Below are positions 1 through 6,626 of a stretch of DNA of 21,727 nucleotides, in pieces (the first letter of the stretch is position 1; each line of letters begins with the position of its first letter). A program made the position numbers and the translations under genes. The stretch spans positions 1-21,727 of the IMG/VR virus record IMGVR_UViG_3300044731_001506. One strand, 5' to 3'. The DNA comes from a virus. Under the pieces are notes generated by a model. The model was not told the DNA's origin. It saw nothing but the letters and a program-made list of their open reading frames with translations, and did no database searches.

Positions 1-95
1 TAATCGCACTGCTTACTTCCACGCTGATGGCTAATCTTTACGTGGGTGAGATTCGCACTCACTGGTTCTTACGCACTTATCTTGGCGCACCATAA
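1..95 (+). CDS. C-terminal 30 residues of an unidentified protein (partial)
   Basis: An open frame enters from the left edge and stops with TAA at 93-95. It gives about 30 residues: a hydrophobic stretch (IALLTSTLMANLYVG) then EIRTHWFLRTYLGAP. G+C is 45 of 95 bases, far above the phage genes that follow, so it probably belongs to the chromosome or to another module. It converges on the next gene with only 20 bp between the two stop codons and no hairpin there. The fragment is too short for family assignment. It could be the end of a membrane protein, or an open frame by chance. Confidence 0.4.
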   Translation, partial: IALLTSTLMANLYVGEIRTHWFLRTYLGAP

Positions 96-115
96 AATTT
101 CCTTATTTTTAAATA

Positions 116-823
116 TTAATTATAGCCAACAACATTTAAATTTATTTTTTTATTCCTTAGCATATCAAATAAATTTGTTTTGATTAAACTATCAGATCCT
201 AAATAAACTCTTGTTGGTAAATTGATATTCTTAATTCTAAATCTAAATTCGTTATAACTATCATCAACGTTACCAGCTAAAATAACAGCACCTTCTCCAT
301 ATGTAGATAAAAAACCATTATTAATTGCTGATAAAGAATAAAGTGCAGGATATGCATACCTATACTCACCAGTAACTGTTGCAGATCTAGAATCAATTAC
401 AATATCATTTCCATTTTTATCTCTAGCAATTAATTCTACCGTATAAGCATTACTATTTTGGTAATTCCTACAGCCATAACAATCAAAAAGATGATTTCTA
501 AAAGGAAACGAAGCAGTAACATGTTTGTATCTAAAAGCCCCTCCCATTGAGTTTATATTTATTGATGGACTAGTAATTGATTTAATTGGAGCCCCGTAAA
601 AACTTAACGATGCATAATACCCATGATCACTATATCCTGAAGAAGAGTCAAGCTCATATAATCTCGATCTGCTGATATTATCAAAATCAAATTCAACAGA
701 AATTTGATCCGCATCGCAAGTGAAAGATCCCTTTGTTGGATCACCACAAGTTGAATTTGCATGGGCATTTAATCCGCAAGAAGCAACTAAAAATCCTAAA
801 ATACCTAAAACTATTTTTTTCAT
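116..823 (-). CDS. Exported protein or lipoprotein of unknown function, last gene of the tail operon
   Basis: The 235-residue product starts with a clear signal peptide (MKKIVLGILGFLVASCGLNA). Two processing sites are possible: a lipobox VASC with Cys16, giving a lipoprotein, or an AHA signal-peptidase I site after residue 22. The mature part is polar and rich in Ser, Tyr and Asn, with further cysteines in STCGD, SFTCD and a CYGC motif, so disulfide bonds are plausible outside the cytoplasm. It lies 6 bp after the tail-fibre gene on the same strand. Its only Shine-Dalgarno-like sequence (AAGGA) is 14 nt from the ATG, so translation may depend on coupling. I do not recognise a family. By position it could be a lysogenic-conversion, superinfection-exclusion or lysis-associated gene; none of these is shown by the sequence. 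Confidence 0.75.
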   Translation of the reverse strand: MKKIVLGILGFLVASCGLNAHANSTCGDPTKGSFTCDADQISVEFDFDNISRSRLYELDSSSGYSDHGYYASLSFYGAPIKSITSPSININSMGGAFRYKHVTASFPFRNHLFDCYGCRNYQNSNAYTVELIARDKNGNDIVIDSRSATVTGEYRYAYPALYSLSAINNGFLSTYGEGAVILAGNVDDSYNEFRFRIKNINLPTRVYLGSDSLIKTNLFDMLRNKKINLNVVGYN

Positions 824-829
824 ATAAAA

Positions 830-1630
830 TTATTTAATCCTTATTATATATACTGTTGTTACGTTTTGCGGTTCGATATTTAAATCAGATTTACCGCTTA
901 TATTTGATGTTTCTGCCTTATCAAGCACACCATTAATTGCATCGCCTAAAACACCACTTGTATAAAAATTTCTGTAATCATGGCTTGAATTTACTAATTG
1001 CAATCCACTGCCTTTAGCAGATGTATTTGCCGCTGGATTAAAAGAGAGAACATAATCAGGCTCATTTTCTCCCTTTCTTGCGTTCTCATAAAATAATTGT
1101 ATTAATCTTCCTGTATCAGCGTTATCTATTTTTAATCTTGTTACTTCATGTGTATGGGCATAATTATGTGTGTGGTTAAAATTAACATTATTATTTTTAT
1201 TACCACCTAAGACATTATCTTTGTTAGAACCTTTTAAAAAATTATTATTATTTAAATTAGGTATTGTTTTTCCATTAAATGGAGACTCTTGATCATTAAT
1301 TATTTGGCCATTGCAAAGAACAAAACCAAATTCGTCTGCTTTTTCCAAGGCAATACATTTGTAGCCCCCAAGGCTTGGAAATGTCGCAACGGCAACGCCA
1401 ATAGGAACGCCCACGGTAGAAACTTTTTGTAATTGTTCATCAAGATATCTAAGCCATTGGCCTACTAAATTATTCTTATAATTTTCCCATTCCCTTGGGG
1501 GAATTTCGTCAACATCCCATCCGTCGTCAATTTTTGATTGTGGATATTCTGCTTTTGTATATGTATTATTTAATCCATTTTTGTTGTTTTTTATACACCA
1601 ATCGGCATATTTTTCAGGTTTATTTATCAT
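830..1630 (-). CDS. Tail fibre with phage tail-collar domain (receptor-binding)
   Basis: This 266-residue protein is the likely receptor-binding fibre at the baseplate rim. Residues about 37-67 carry a motif (DEIPPREWENYKN then GQWLRYLDEQL) that recurs at the N-terminus of baseplate-attached fibres. Residues about 76-135 match the tail-collar pattern (GFVLCNGQIIND then GKTIPNLNNNNFLKG). Residues 153-161 read HTHNYAHTH, two HxH motifs like those that coordinate metal in trimeric short tail fibres such as T4 gp12. The C-terminus (VTTVYIIRIK) is the usual collar-protein ending. Its start overlaps the preceding stop as ATGA. No fibre-assembly chaperone gene follows, unlike many long-fibre phages. 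The family is confident; the receptor is unknown. Confidence 0.85.
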   Translation of the reverse strand: MINKPEKYADWCIKNNKNGLNNTYTKAEYPQSKIDDGWDVDEIPPREWENYKNNLVGQWLRYLDEQLQKVSTVGVPIGVAVATFPSLGGYKCIALEKADEFGFVLCNGQIINDQESPFNGKTIPNLNNNNFLKGSNKDNVLGGNKNNNVNFNHTHNYAHTHEVTRLKIDNADTGRLIQLFYENARKGENEPDYVLSFNPAANTSAKGSGLQLVNSSHDYRNFYTSGVLGDAINGVLDKAETSNISGKSDLNIEPQNVTTVYIIRIK

Positions 1631-2202
1631 TCTTCATCCCTAATTATAGAAGCATAACCAGCTCCTTTGTTTGAATTATTGCCAAATATTGTTTTTAATC
1701 CTGTATATAATTTTTTGTTATATCCAAATGGATTTTCAGATTTTGAATATCTTAAACCAAAGGTAACACCAAGTGAAACTGTATTTTTTAACATTAAATA
1801 TTCATTTTTATTACAATTATTACATGCTATTATTTCACAACGTGCGGGATAAGATTCGCCATATAAATATTTTTTTCCATTTAGTATCAATTCTGCCGCT
1901 AATATTACATCATTGCATAGCCCCCGAGAACAATCTATTGCTATTTTATTTTTAATTTCCTGCCTATATATTTCATCATTATCTATATTTCTAGGAATAT
2001 TTTTATTTATTCCAATAACATCTAATTGTTTACCTATCGCATTGTTTAACCCCCGTTTTGTTGTCATATTTTCTAATGTTTCTTCAATATCATTTAACTG
2101 AATCCCTATTGCATCATTTACAATATTAATTATTTCTTTATCTTGAAATTGAAATAACAGTTTATTATTTAATTCTTTTTTATGTTCAATTTTATTGTAC
2201 AT
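1627..2202 (-). CDS. DUF2612 baseplate wedge / tail protein I-like
   Basis: The 191-residue protein has the features of DUF2612 phage proteins. An N-terminal helical part ends in a motif (GLNNAIGKQLDVIGINKNIPR) resembling the 'G..LD..G.i.g..R' pattern of that family, followed by DDEIYRQEIKNKIAID and a C-terminal mixed alpha/beta part. Proteins in this position, directly downstream of baseplate J, are wedge components equivalent in place to P2 gpI, joining the wedge to fibres. The start overlaps the end of baseplate J by 11 bp and the stop overlaps the fibre start as ATGA, consistent with translational coupling. Assignment rests on pattern and gene order. Confidence 0.75.
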   Translation of the reverse strand: MYNKIEHKKELNNKLLFQFQDKEIINIVNDAIGIQLNDIEETLENMTTKRGLNNAIGKQLDVIGINKNIPRNIDNDEIYRQEIKNKIAIDCSRGLCNDVILAAELILNGKKYLYGESYPARCEIIACNNCNKNEYLMLKNTVSLGVTFGLRYSKSENPFGYNKKLYTGLKTIFGNNSNKGAGYASIIRDEE

Positions 2203-3613
2203 TTTTAATAACCATTATTTCATTTAATGAAAATGTAGCGTATTCGGTTCTTGATATTTTTATTTCTTTTTTGTAAATACCGTCTGATTTTTTAGCTAAT
2301 GATAAATTTATATTTATAATTCCAATACAACTTGCAAATATAGAACCATAAAATTTCTGATCAATTATATTATTATTAATCCCTAAACTATTACCATATT
2401 TTGAAACAGATTCTCGCACAATAATATCTCCATTTTCTGGAAAATTATTTGTTACGATTAATTCAATTTTTACTAAAATAGGAACGTCGCTAGGACGGGA
2501 AAAATAAATATCAAAATATTGATCTGTTTTTGGGATATAATACGGAACCCTAACACTACCTACACATGGAATACCCGACGGCTTGTTATTAAATATAACC
2601 GCCGCAATCTCCTGATCATCGCCACCCTCAACAATCGCTTGATACGAATGTGGCGGGAGACCCTCGCTCGATACCTTATCGCTATCGTTATTAATAACAT
2701 CAGCGCTAGAAACCCCGCGCACATCAGCAAGTTTTGCTTTAAGAGCCTGCCAAACGTTTTGACCGATAATCGCACTTGCTCCTGACCTTCGCGCTCTGTA
2801 TTCGATATCTGATTCGCGAAGCCTACCGAGAGATCGCGCTTGCTCATTATTTGTAGCACGCGAGAGACCGAGGGCAGGAGAAACAACAATGTTTAACGTT
2901 TCAGGAGGGCATATAATCGCGCCGTCATTTTTAGCGCTAAACATTGTTTTATTTGTCACTTTATCTAGTGTCTGATTCTCACTAATGTAAGGTAAAAATA
3001 CACTAAAATCATTTGATGATATTGTGTAGAAATTATCGCTTTGTATTATTTTATAGTTATCAATATTAAATAAGCTTACTAAATTTCTGCAAACATCAAC
3101 AGGTTTATCATTTGCTTTTGATGTGTAAGATATTTTTTTTCCATTAATATTTATAAAATATTCTTTACTTGGTAGTATGCCGTCATTTATTTTTGCTGAA
3201 AATTCTATACAATTATTTACATTTAAAATAATTTCATTTTCATTAAAAAATAGTTCATTATTTGCAACGCATTTTAATAAAAATTCTTTAGGTATTTTTG
3301 TGCCTATTTTTCCTGTAAGCGCAGCTTCAACTTTTGTTTTTGCAGCTTCCAATCTGATAATATTACTATTTAAGCCGCAATCATCAAGGTTTTTTTCTTC
3401 CGCACTATCAGGATTTGAAGCGTCGTATGCGCTTTGCACACCCTCCCAAACTTCGCTTAATTGAAAAGAAACAGATTCTAAATAGTTACCGATCAGAGTA
3501 TCTTCTAATACAATTTTTACTTTAGCTTTACTCTCAATATATTTAACCATCTCAGACAATATTTGAGGTTGTCTTTTAATATTTAAGCCTTCTCTTGTCA
3601 TGTATGATGTCAT
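2192..3613 (-). CDS. Baseplate J-like protein
   Basis: The 473-residue product is the main structural arm of the baseplate wedge. The N-terminal region (MTREGLNIKRQPQIL through EKNLDDCGLN) is typical of baseplate J proteins, which begin with a recognition of 'tp.G....t..ei...i'. The conserved core lies at about residues 245-350, with ARSLGRLRESDIEYRARR, GQNVWQALKAKLADVRGV and GIPCVGSVRVPYY. A C-terminal domain follows. The start codon overlaps the gp25-like stop as TAATG. A second ATG at codon 5 is possible. The DNA for the conserved core is much richer in G+C (about 47% over 2581-2760) than the flanks (22% over 3001-3060), suggesting exchange by recombination; this also produces a long spurious open frame in the same region. 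Confidence 0.9.
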   Translation of the reverse strand: MTSYMTREGLNIKRQPQILSEMVKYIESKAKVKIVLEDTLIGNYLESVSFQLSEVWEGVQSAYDASNPDSAEEKNLDDCGLNSNIIRLEAAKTKVEAALTGKIGTKIPKEFLLKCVANNELFFNENEIILNVNNCIEFSAKINDGILPSKEYFININGKKISYTSKANDKPVDVCRNLVSLFNIDNYKIIQSDNFYTISSNDFSVFLPYISENQTLDKVTNKTMFSAKNDGAIICPPETLNIVVSPALGLSRATNNEQARSLGRLRESDIEYRARRSGASAIIGQNVWQALKAKLADVRGVSSADVINNDSDKVSSEGLPPHSYQAIVEGGDDQEIAAVIFNNKPSGIPCVGSVRVPYYIPKTDQYFDIYFSRPSDVPILVKIELIVTNNFPENGDIIVRESVSKYGNSLGINNNIIDQKFYGSIFASCIGIININLSLAKKSDGIYKKEIKISRTEYATFSLNEIMVIKNVQ

Positions 3614-3954
3614 TAAATATTGTCCTTAATTGTAAACACTTCAGAGTTTTTAGTTTTAATTTCTGCGTTATAGAAATATGTTTTATTATTAGTATAAGAA
3701 TTAAACTTAATTATTTTTTCAACATTTTTAACGCTTAATATTTCTTTCTTAAAAAGAATATCAATGTTTTGTTTTGTTGTTTTTTTTCCTAAAATCTTTT
3801 GATAGTAGGGAACTCCTCGAGTTTCATCTAAAAAATACTCGCCTTTAAATGTTCTGAGTCTTATTTTTATAGCTTGCGCAATGTTTGATGTAGATAATAT
3901 TTTACCACTTTTAATATCTATTTCGCCATCATTATCTAGTAAAATATCAACCAT
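3613..3954 (-). CDS. Baseplate wedge protein, gp25/gpW-like
   Basis: The 113-residue protein fits the gp25-like lysozyme-fold family of baseplate wedge subunits. It shows NIAQAIKIRLRTFKGEYFLD, matching the family's 'i.q.i.i.L.t..GE...d...G.py' signature, followed by ETRGVPYYQKILGKK. These proteins start wedge assembly and contact the sheath. The gene sits directly before baseplate J with a TAATG stop-start overlap, the usual order. The Shine-Dalgarno sequence is weak (AAGGG about 12 nt from ATG). The length is normal for the family. Confidence 0.8.
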   Translation of the reverse strand: MVDILLDNDGEIDIKSGKILSTSNIAQAIKIRLRTFKGEYFLDETRGVPYYQKILGKKTTKQNIDILFKKEILSVKNVEKIIKFNSYTNNKTYFYNAEIKTKNSEVFTIKDNI

Positions 3955-3962
3955 AATTAATT

Positions 3963-4742
3963 CTATCCCTTTGGTAAATCTGTTACAGACCCTCCAGACA
4001 ATACACCCGCGTGAGTGTGTTTACTTAAAGAGACCAAACCTTTTGCCGCTGTTACTTCAACATCTGCTTTTACGTTTAACGCTTCAATATTTGAGGATGA
4101 CTTTAATGCTGTGCAAGAAATTTTCTTACATTCAATATCACCACTGAAAGAAACTTTATCCGCTTTGATGATTGCATTATTACAAGTGATATTTAAATTA
4201 CTATCGCTTTTAATCTCGATTGATTTTGCGGAAACAATGCAAACATCATCATCGCTATTTATATTTAGTTTAGATTGTGCATGAATGTCTAGAGTATTAT
4301 TGTCGTTAATTACAATTTGGCAATTTGCATTTTTTAACACAATGGCGTTTTGTGCAAATTGTATTTTTTTACTTGTTGGTCTTAAACAGGGAATAGCTAA
4401 AGCGTCACTTAAATTAAATTTACGTGTGTCGTCAGGGTCAATTGGCGCACCGTCTGAATTAATCCACGCGTCGATTGAACGCTCGCAAATCAGAACTAAA
4501 ACCGTGTCATTTTCTTTTATCGGTAGTCCTATAATTGAATTAGAAACAGACAAAAAACAAATCGGAACGTTATGTAAAATCGGCAAATCTAAAACTTGCC
4601 CGTCCTTGAATCTTTTTTTAATTGTCGGCTGCAAATCGGCACATTGATTTTCATGGTTATATCTCACAACCTGAGCAGGAAAAACAGTGTGAAACTCAGT
4701 TAAAAAATTTTCTAGATGCGCTTGTATTACTTCTGATATCAT
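3963..4742 (-). CDS. Central spike protein with Gp138-like N-terminal domain
   Basis: The 259-residue protein is the membrane-piercing spike at the tip of the tail tube. Residues about 10-135 match the Gp138 N-terminal OB-like domain (MISEVIQAHLENFLTEFHTVFP start, then PAQVVRYNHENQCADLQP and DTVLVLICERSIDAW). Residues about 140-235 are short alternating beta-strands (IVINDNNTLDIHAQSKLNIN and similar), as expected for an intertwined beta-prism. Near the C-terminus KHTHAG contains an HxH motif, as in spikes that bind a metal ion at their apex. It has an excellent Shine-Dalgarno (GGAGG, 4 nt before ATG) and its start overlaps the hub gene's stop. Length and order fit the family. Confidence 0.85.
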   Translation of the reverse strand: MISEVIQAHLENFLTEFHTVFPAQVVRYNHENQCADLQPTIKKRFKDGQVLDLPILHNVPICFLSVSNSIIGLPIKENDTVLVLICERSIDAWINSDGAPIDPDDTRKFNLSDALAIPCLRPTSKKIQFAQNAIVLKNANCQIVINDNNTLDIHAQSKLNINSDDDVCIVSAKSIEIKSDSNLNITCNNAIIKADKVSFSGDIECKKISCTALKSSSNIEALNVKADVEVTAAKGLVSLSKHTHAGVLSGGSVTDLPKG

Positions 4743-5608
4743 CGAACCTCCACAGCAAAGCCTTTACTTATCCAGTCGCCGCCTAAATATGTTCCCTTAT
4801 GTTCAATGCTAATTATTTTGTAATTACTATTAACACTATCATCATTATTAATTTTAATCATCGAAAGAGGTTGCAGCGCACCATTAAGAAATGCTTCAAA
4901 ATTTACACCGTCTACAGGCTTTTTTTCTTTTTCTGTAGCCTGTGGATCATTTTTTGTTTTTTCTGCGATGATTAAACCAGAGCTATAATCTAATAAAAAA
5001 CCCTGTTGTTGCGTTATTTTATCTCTAGCTGCAATATAAATAATATTATTTTGTATTGAAAAATTCATATTTAGAGGTTGTAATATTTTTGATATTTCTG
5101 CTTTAGTAAATCCACAGATTGAATAACCATTTCTATATATTTTATTTGAAAGCAACTCTGAATTGTAAATTGTTCCTAATGCTAAATCATTTTCTTTTTC
5201 CATTAAATCACTACATAGCGCATTTATTATTGTCAGCGCGTTTGTTCCTGCTGGAAATGATTTTGATGTTTTTGCTTCTCGTAATGCAATATAACCTTCG
5301 GCCGCTTCAATATTTGTTTCATAATCAGTTGCATTTTTTTTGCTTGAAGCTTTTGTAATTTTCCCTTGAAATATAACGGTTTTATTTTGATAACCTGCAC
5401 TAAATATAATGGCCATATTATTTTTAGCTGTTAAGGCATCTCTGTATTCCTTATCTAAACCTATTATCTTTAGAGTTAGTTTATTAATTGATTTATCGTT
5501 TTCTTGTCCTTTTTTTACAGAAAAATCTATTTCATGATCATCTAAAACAAATCCAATGGAGTTAGGTTGCCCTATAGTTAATTCATATGACCTTATATAT
5601 TGTTCCAT
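4739..5608 (-). CDS. Baseplate hub protein (gp27-like)
   Basis: The 289-residue protein occupies the hub position between the plug protein and the spike. Its N-terminus (RSYELTIGQPNSIGFVLDD followed by DFSVKKGQ) and the segment IFSAGYQNKTVIFQGKI resemble hub proteins that form a trimeric ring linking tail tube to spike. The middle (FPAGTNALTIINALCSDL, then NGYSICGFTKAEISKIL) resembles the 'G.t....i..l' domain of gp27/XkdQ-like hubs. The C-terminus returns to beta structure (SNYKIISIEHKGTYLGGDW), again typical. Shine-Dalgarno AAGGTG lies 5 nt before ATG. The codons for EKEKK contain an A-AAA-AAG run that could slip, but the alternate frame closes within eight codons. Confidence 0.8.
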   Translation of the reverse strand: MEQYIRSYELTIGQPNSIGFVLDDHEIDFSVKKGQENDKSINKLTLKIIGLDKEYRDALTAKNNMAIIFSAGYQNKTVIFQGKITKASSKKNATDYETNIEAAEGYIALREAKTSKSFPAGTNALTIINALCSDLMEKENDLALGTIYNSELLSNKIYRNGYSICGFTKAEISKILQPLNMNFSIQNNIIYIAARDKITQQQGFLLDYSSGLIIAEKTKNDPQATEKEKKPVDGVNFEAFLNGALQPLSMIKINNDDSVNSNYKIISIEHKGTYLGGDWISKGFAVEVR

Positions 5609-5952
5609 AGTTCACCTTGTTTTATTTTATCAATTGCTTCTGTAGAAAAATAATATATTTTAAATTCATTCCCTAAATTTTCAAAATTTGGATATTCATA
5701 AATATTTTTGTTATTAAATCCTACAATTTCACCAGCAAATAAATTTTCTATTTTGTATCTTTTAAACATCCCTACAAAAGGCAATATTTTAATATTTCTA
5801 ATTAAATAATTGTCTTTCATATCCAGAACAGACAAGCGCCATCTTTCGTCTCGTGAATTAAAAGAAAATTCAAATTGATATGCTTGATTATCAATGATAT
5901 TTGTTTGCACAAAGTAATGAGATTTATTTGTAATTACTATTTCATATATCAT
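5593..5952 (-). CDS. Baseplate plug-type protein (Pam3 gp18 / DUF6983-like)
   Basis: The 119-residue protein is all-beta with the order seen in the cyanophage Pam3 gp18-like family: QFEFSFNSRDERWRLSVLDM (strand, WxLsvlD) followed by NLIRNIKILPFVGMFKRY-like strands and a 'G.i.gfn.k' turn. In simple myoviruses this gene lies between the Dit-like and hub genes, as here, and its product caps or plugs the hub. It overlaps the Dit-like gene as TAATG and runs 16 bp into the hub start. Assignment is by pattern and order, with no catalytic residues expected. Confidence 0.65.
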   Translation of the reverse strand: MIYEIVITNKSHYFVQTNIIDNQAYQFEFSFNSRDERWRLSVLDMKDNYLIRNIKILPFVGMFKRYKIENLFAGEIVGFNNKNIYEYPNFENLGNEFKIYYFSTEAIDKIKQGELWNNI

Positions 5953-6626
5953 TATTTAAACCCCAAAAATGAAGATACGTTTGAAGATACGTTTTTTAAA
6001 CCATCAAAAACTTTCACACCATATGTATCATTAGGATCTATTTTTTTTGTTTCATTTTTTCCGTTATTCTTTTTTTCAACAACTTTAGGCTTAACTTTTT
6101 CTTTTGGTACTGATGTAGTTTTTGTTTTGACTTTAATAATTTTTTGTATTTCAAGAGTAAATTTTAAACTATCCCCGTTATCGGCATTAAATTTTGGTGT
6201 GTAATTTAACAAAACAAGGTTGTCTATTTCATCAAATCCCCTAATAAATAAAGAGAATGTTTTTTGCGATTCATAAAGATTTTCAAAATATTTATGTGCA
6301 TCTAAAACTCTATTCTCTTCTACATTTTCTTTTATTTTAATACTTGAATTTGATGTTGTTTTTCCAAACAATAAACTTATTTTATTAATAATTCCGTTAT
6401 CTGCTTTTACTTCAACATCTTCATCGCTTGTTTCAATTGTTGGTATATTTGATATTGTTCCATCAATTGAAAACTTAGGATTTTCTAACACTCTTGAGTC
6501 AGAAACAGAAATGCCACTACCGATAGGTTTTGATGTTACTTTAGAAGAATAATTTCTAGAATCTTCATTTGTGCAATCAATATCAATAGAATTACCATCA
6601 CCATCTAAAATAACTATTGCGCCCAT
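5952..6626 (-). CDS. Dit-like distal tail / baseplate protein
   Basis: The 224-residue protein lies directly after the tape measure gene. Its N-terminal half (SKPIGSGISVSDSRVLENPK then FSIDGTISNIP) resembles the Dit-like N-terminal domain of myophage tail proteins ('h.v..g..isDH....p..l.i.g..s'). It includes RVLDAHKYFENLYESQKTFS and LVLLNYTPKFNADNGDSLKF, also typical of this family. The C-terminal 55 residues are lysine-rich and low-complexity (KEKVKPKVVEKKNNGKNETKK), then a short tail carrying a tandem NVSS-NVSS duplication. The start overlaps the tape measure stop as TAATG, with AGGGA just upstream. Expected role: adaptor between tail tube and hub. Confidence 0.65.
   Translation of the reverse strand: MGAIVILDGDGNSIDIDCTNEDSRNYSSKVTSKPIGSGISVSDSRVLENPKFSIDGTISNIPTIETSDEDVEVKADNGIINKISLLFGKTTSNSSIKIKENVEENRVLDAHKYFENLYESQKTFSLFIRGFDEIDNLVLLNYTPKFNADNGDSLKFTLEIQKIIKVKTKTTSVPKEKVKPKVVEKKNNGKNETKKIDPNDTYGVKVFDGLKNVSSNVSSFLGFK
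5971..5994. repeat. Perfect 12-bp tandem duplication
   Basis: The unit GAAGATACGTTT occurs twice head to tail (5971-5982 and 5983-5994). It encodes a repeated NVSS near the C-terminus of the Dit-like protein and keeps the frame. It looks like a recent slippage event. Confidence 0.9.

Noticed and set aside
2560-2889. 109-codon minus-strand open frame inside baseplate J
   Set aside because: It is in another frame of a well-supported gene and exists because the GC-rich core has few stop codons. The product is rich in Arg and Leu without a recognisable pattern.
4914-4943. A-AAA-AAG slippery heptamer and ACAGGCT/AGCCTGT inverted repeat in the hub gene
   Set aside because: A -1 slip would end within eight codons at TGA, the inverted repeat lies across rather than after the A run, and such runs are common in AT-rich lysine codons.
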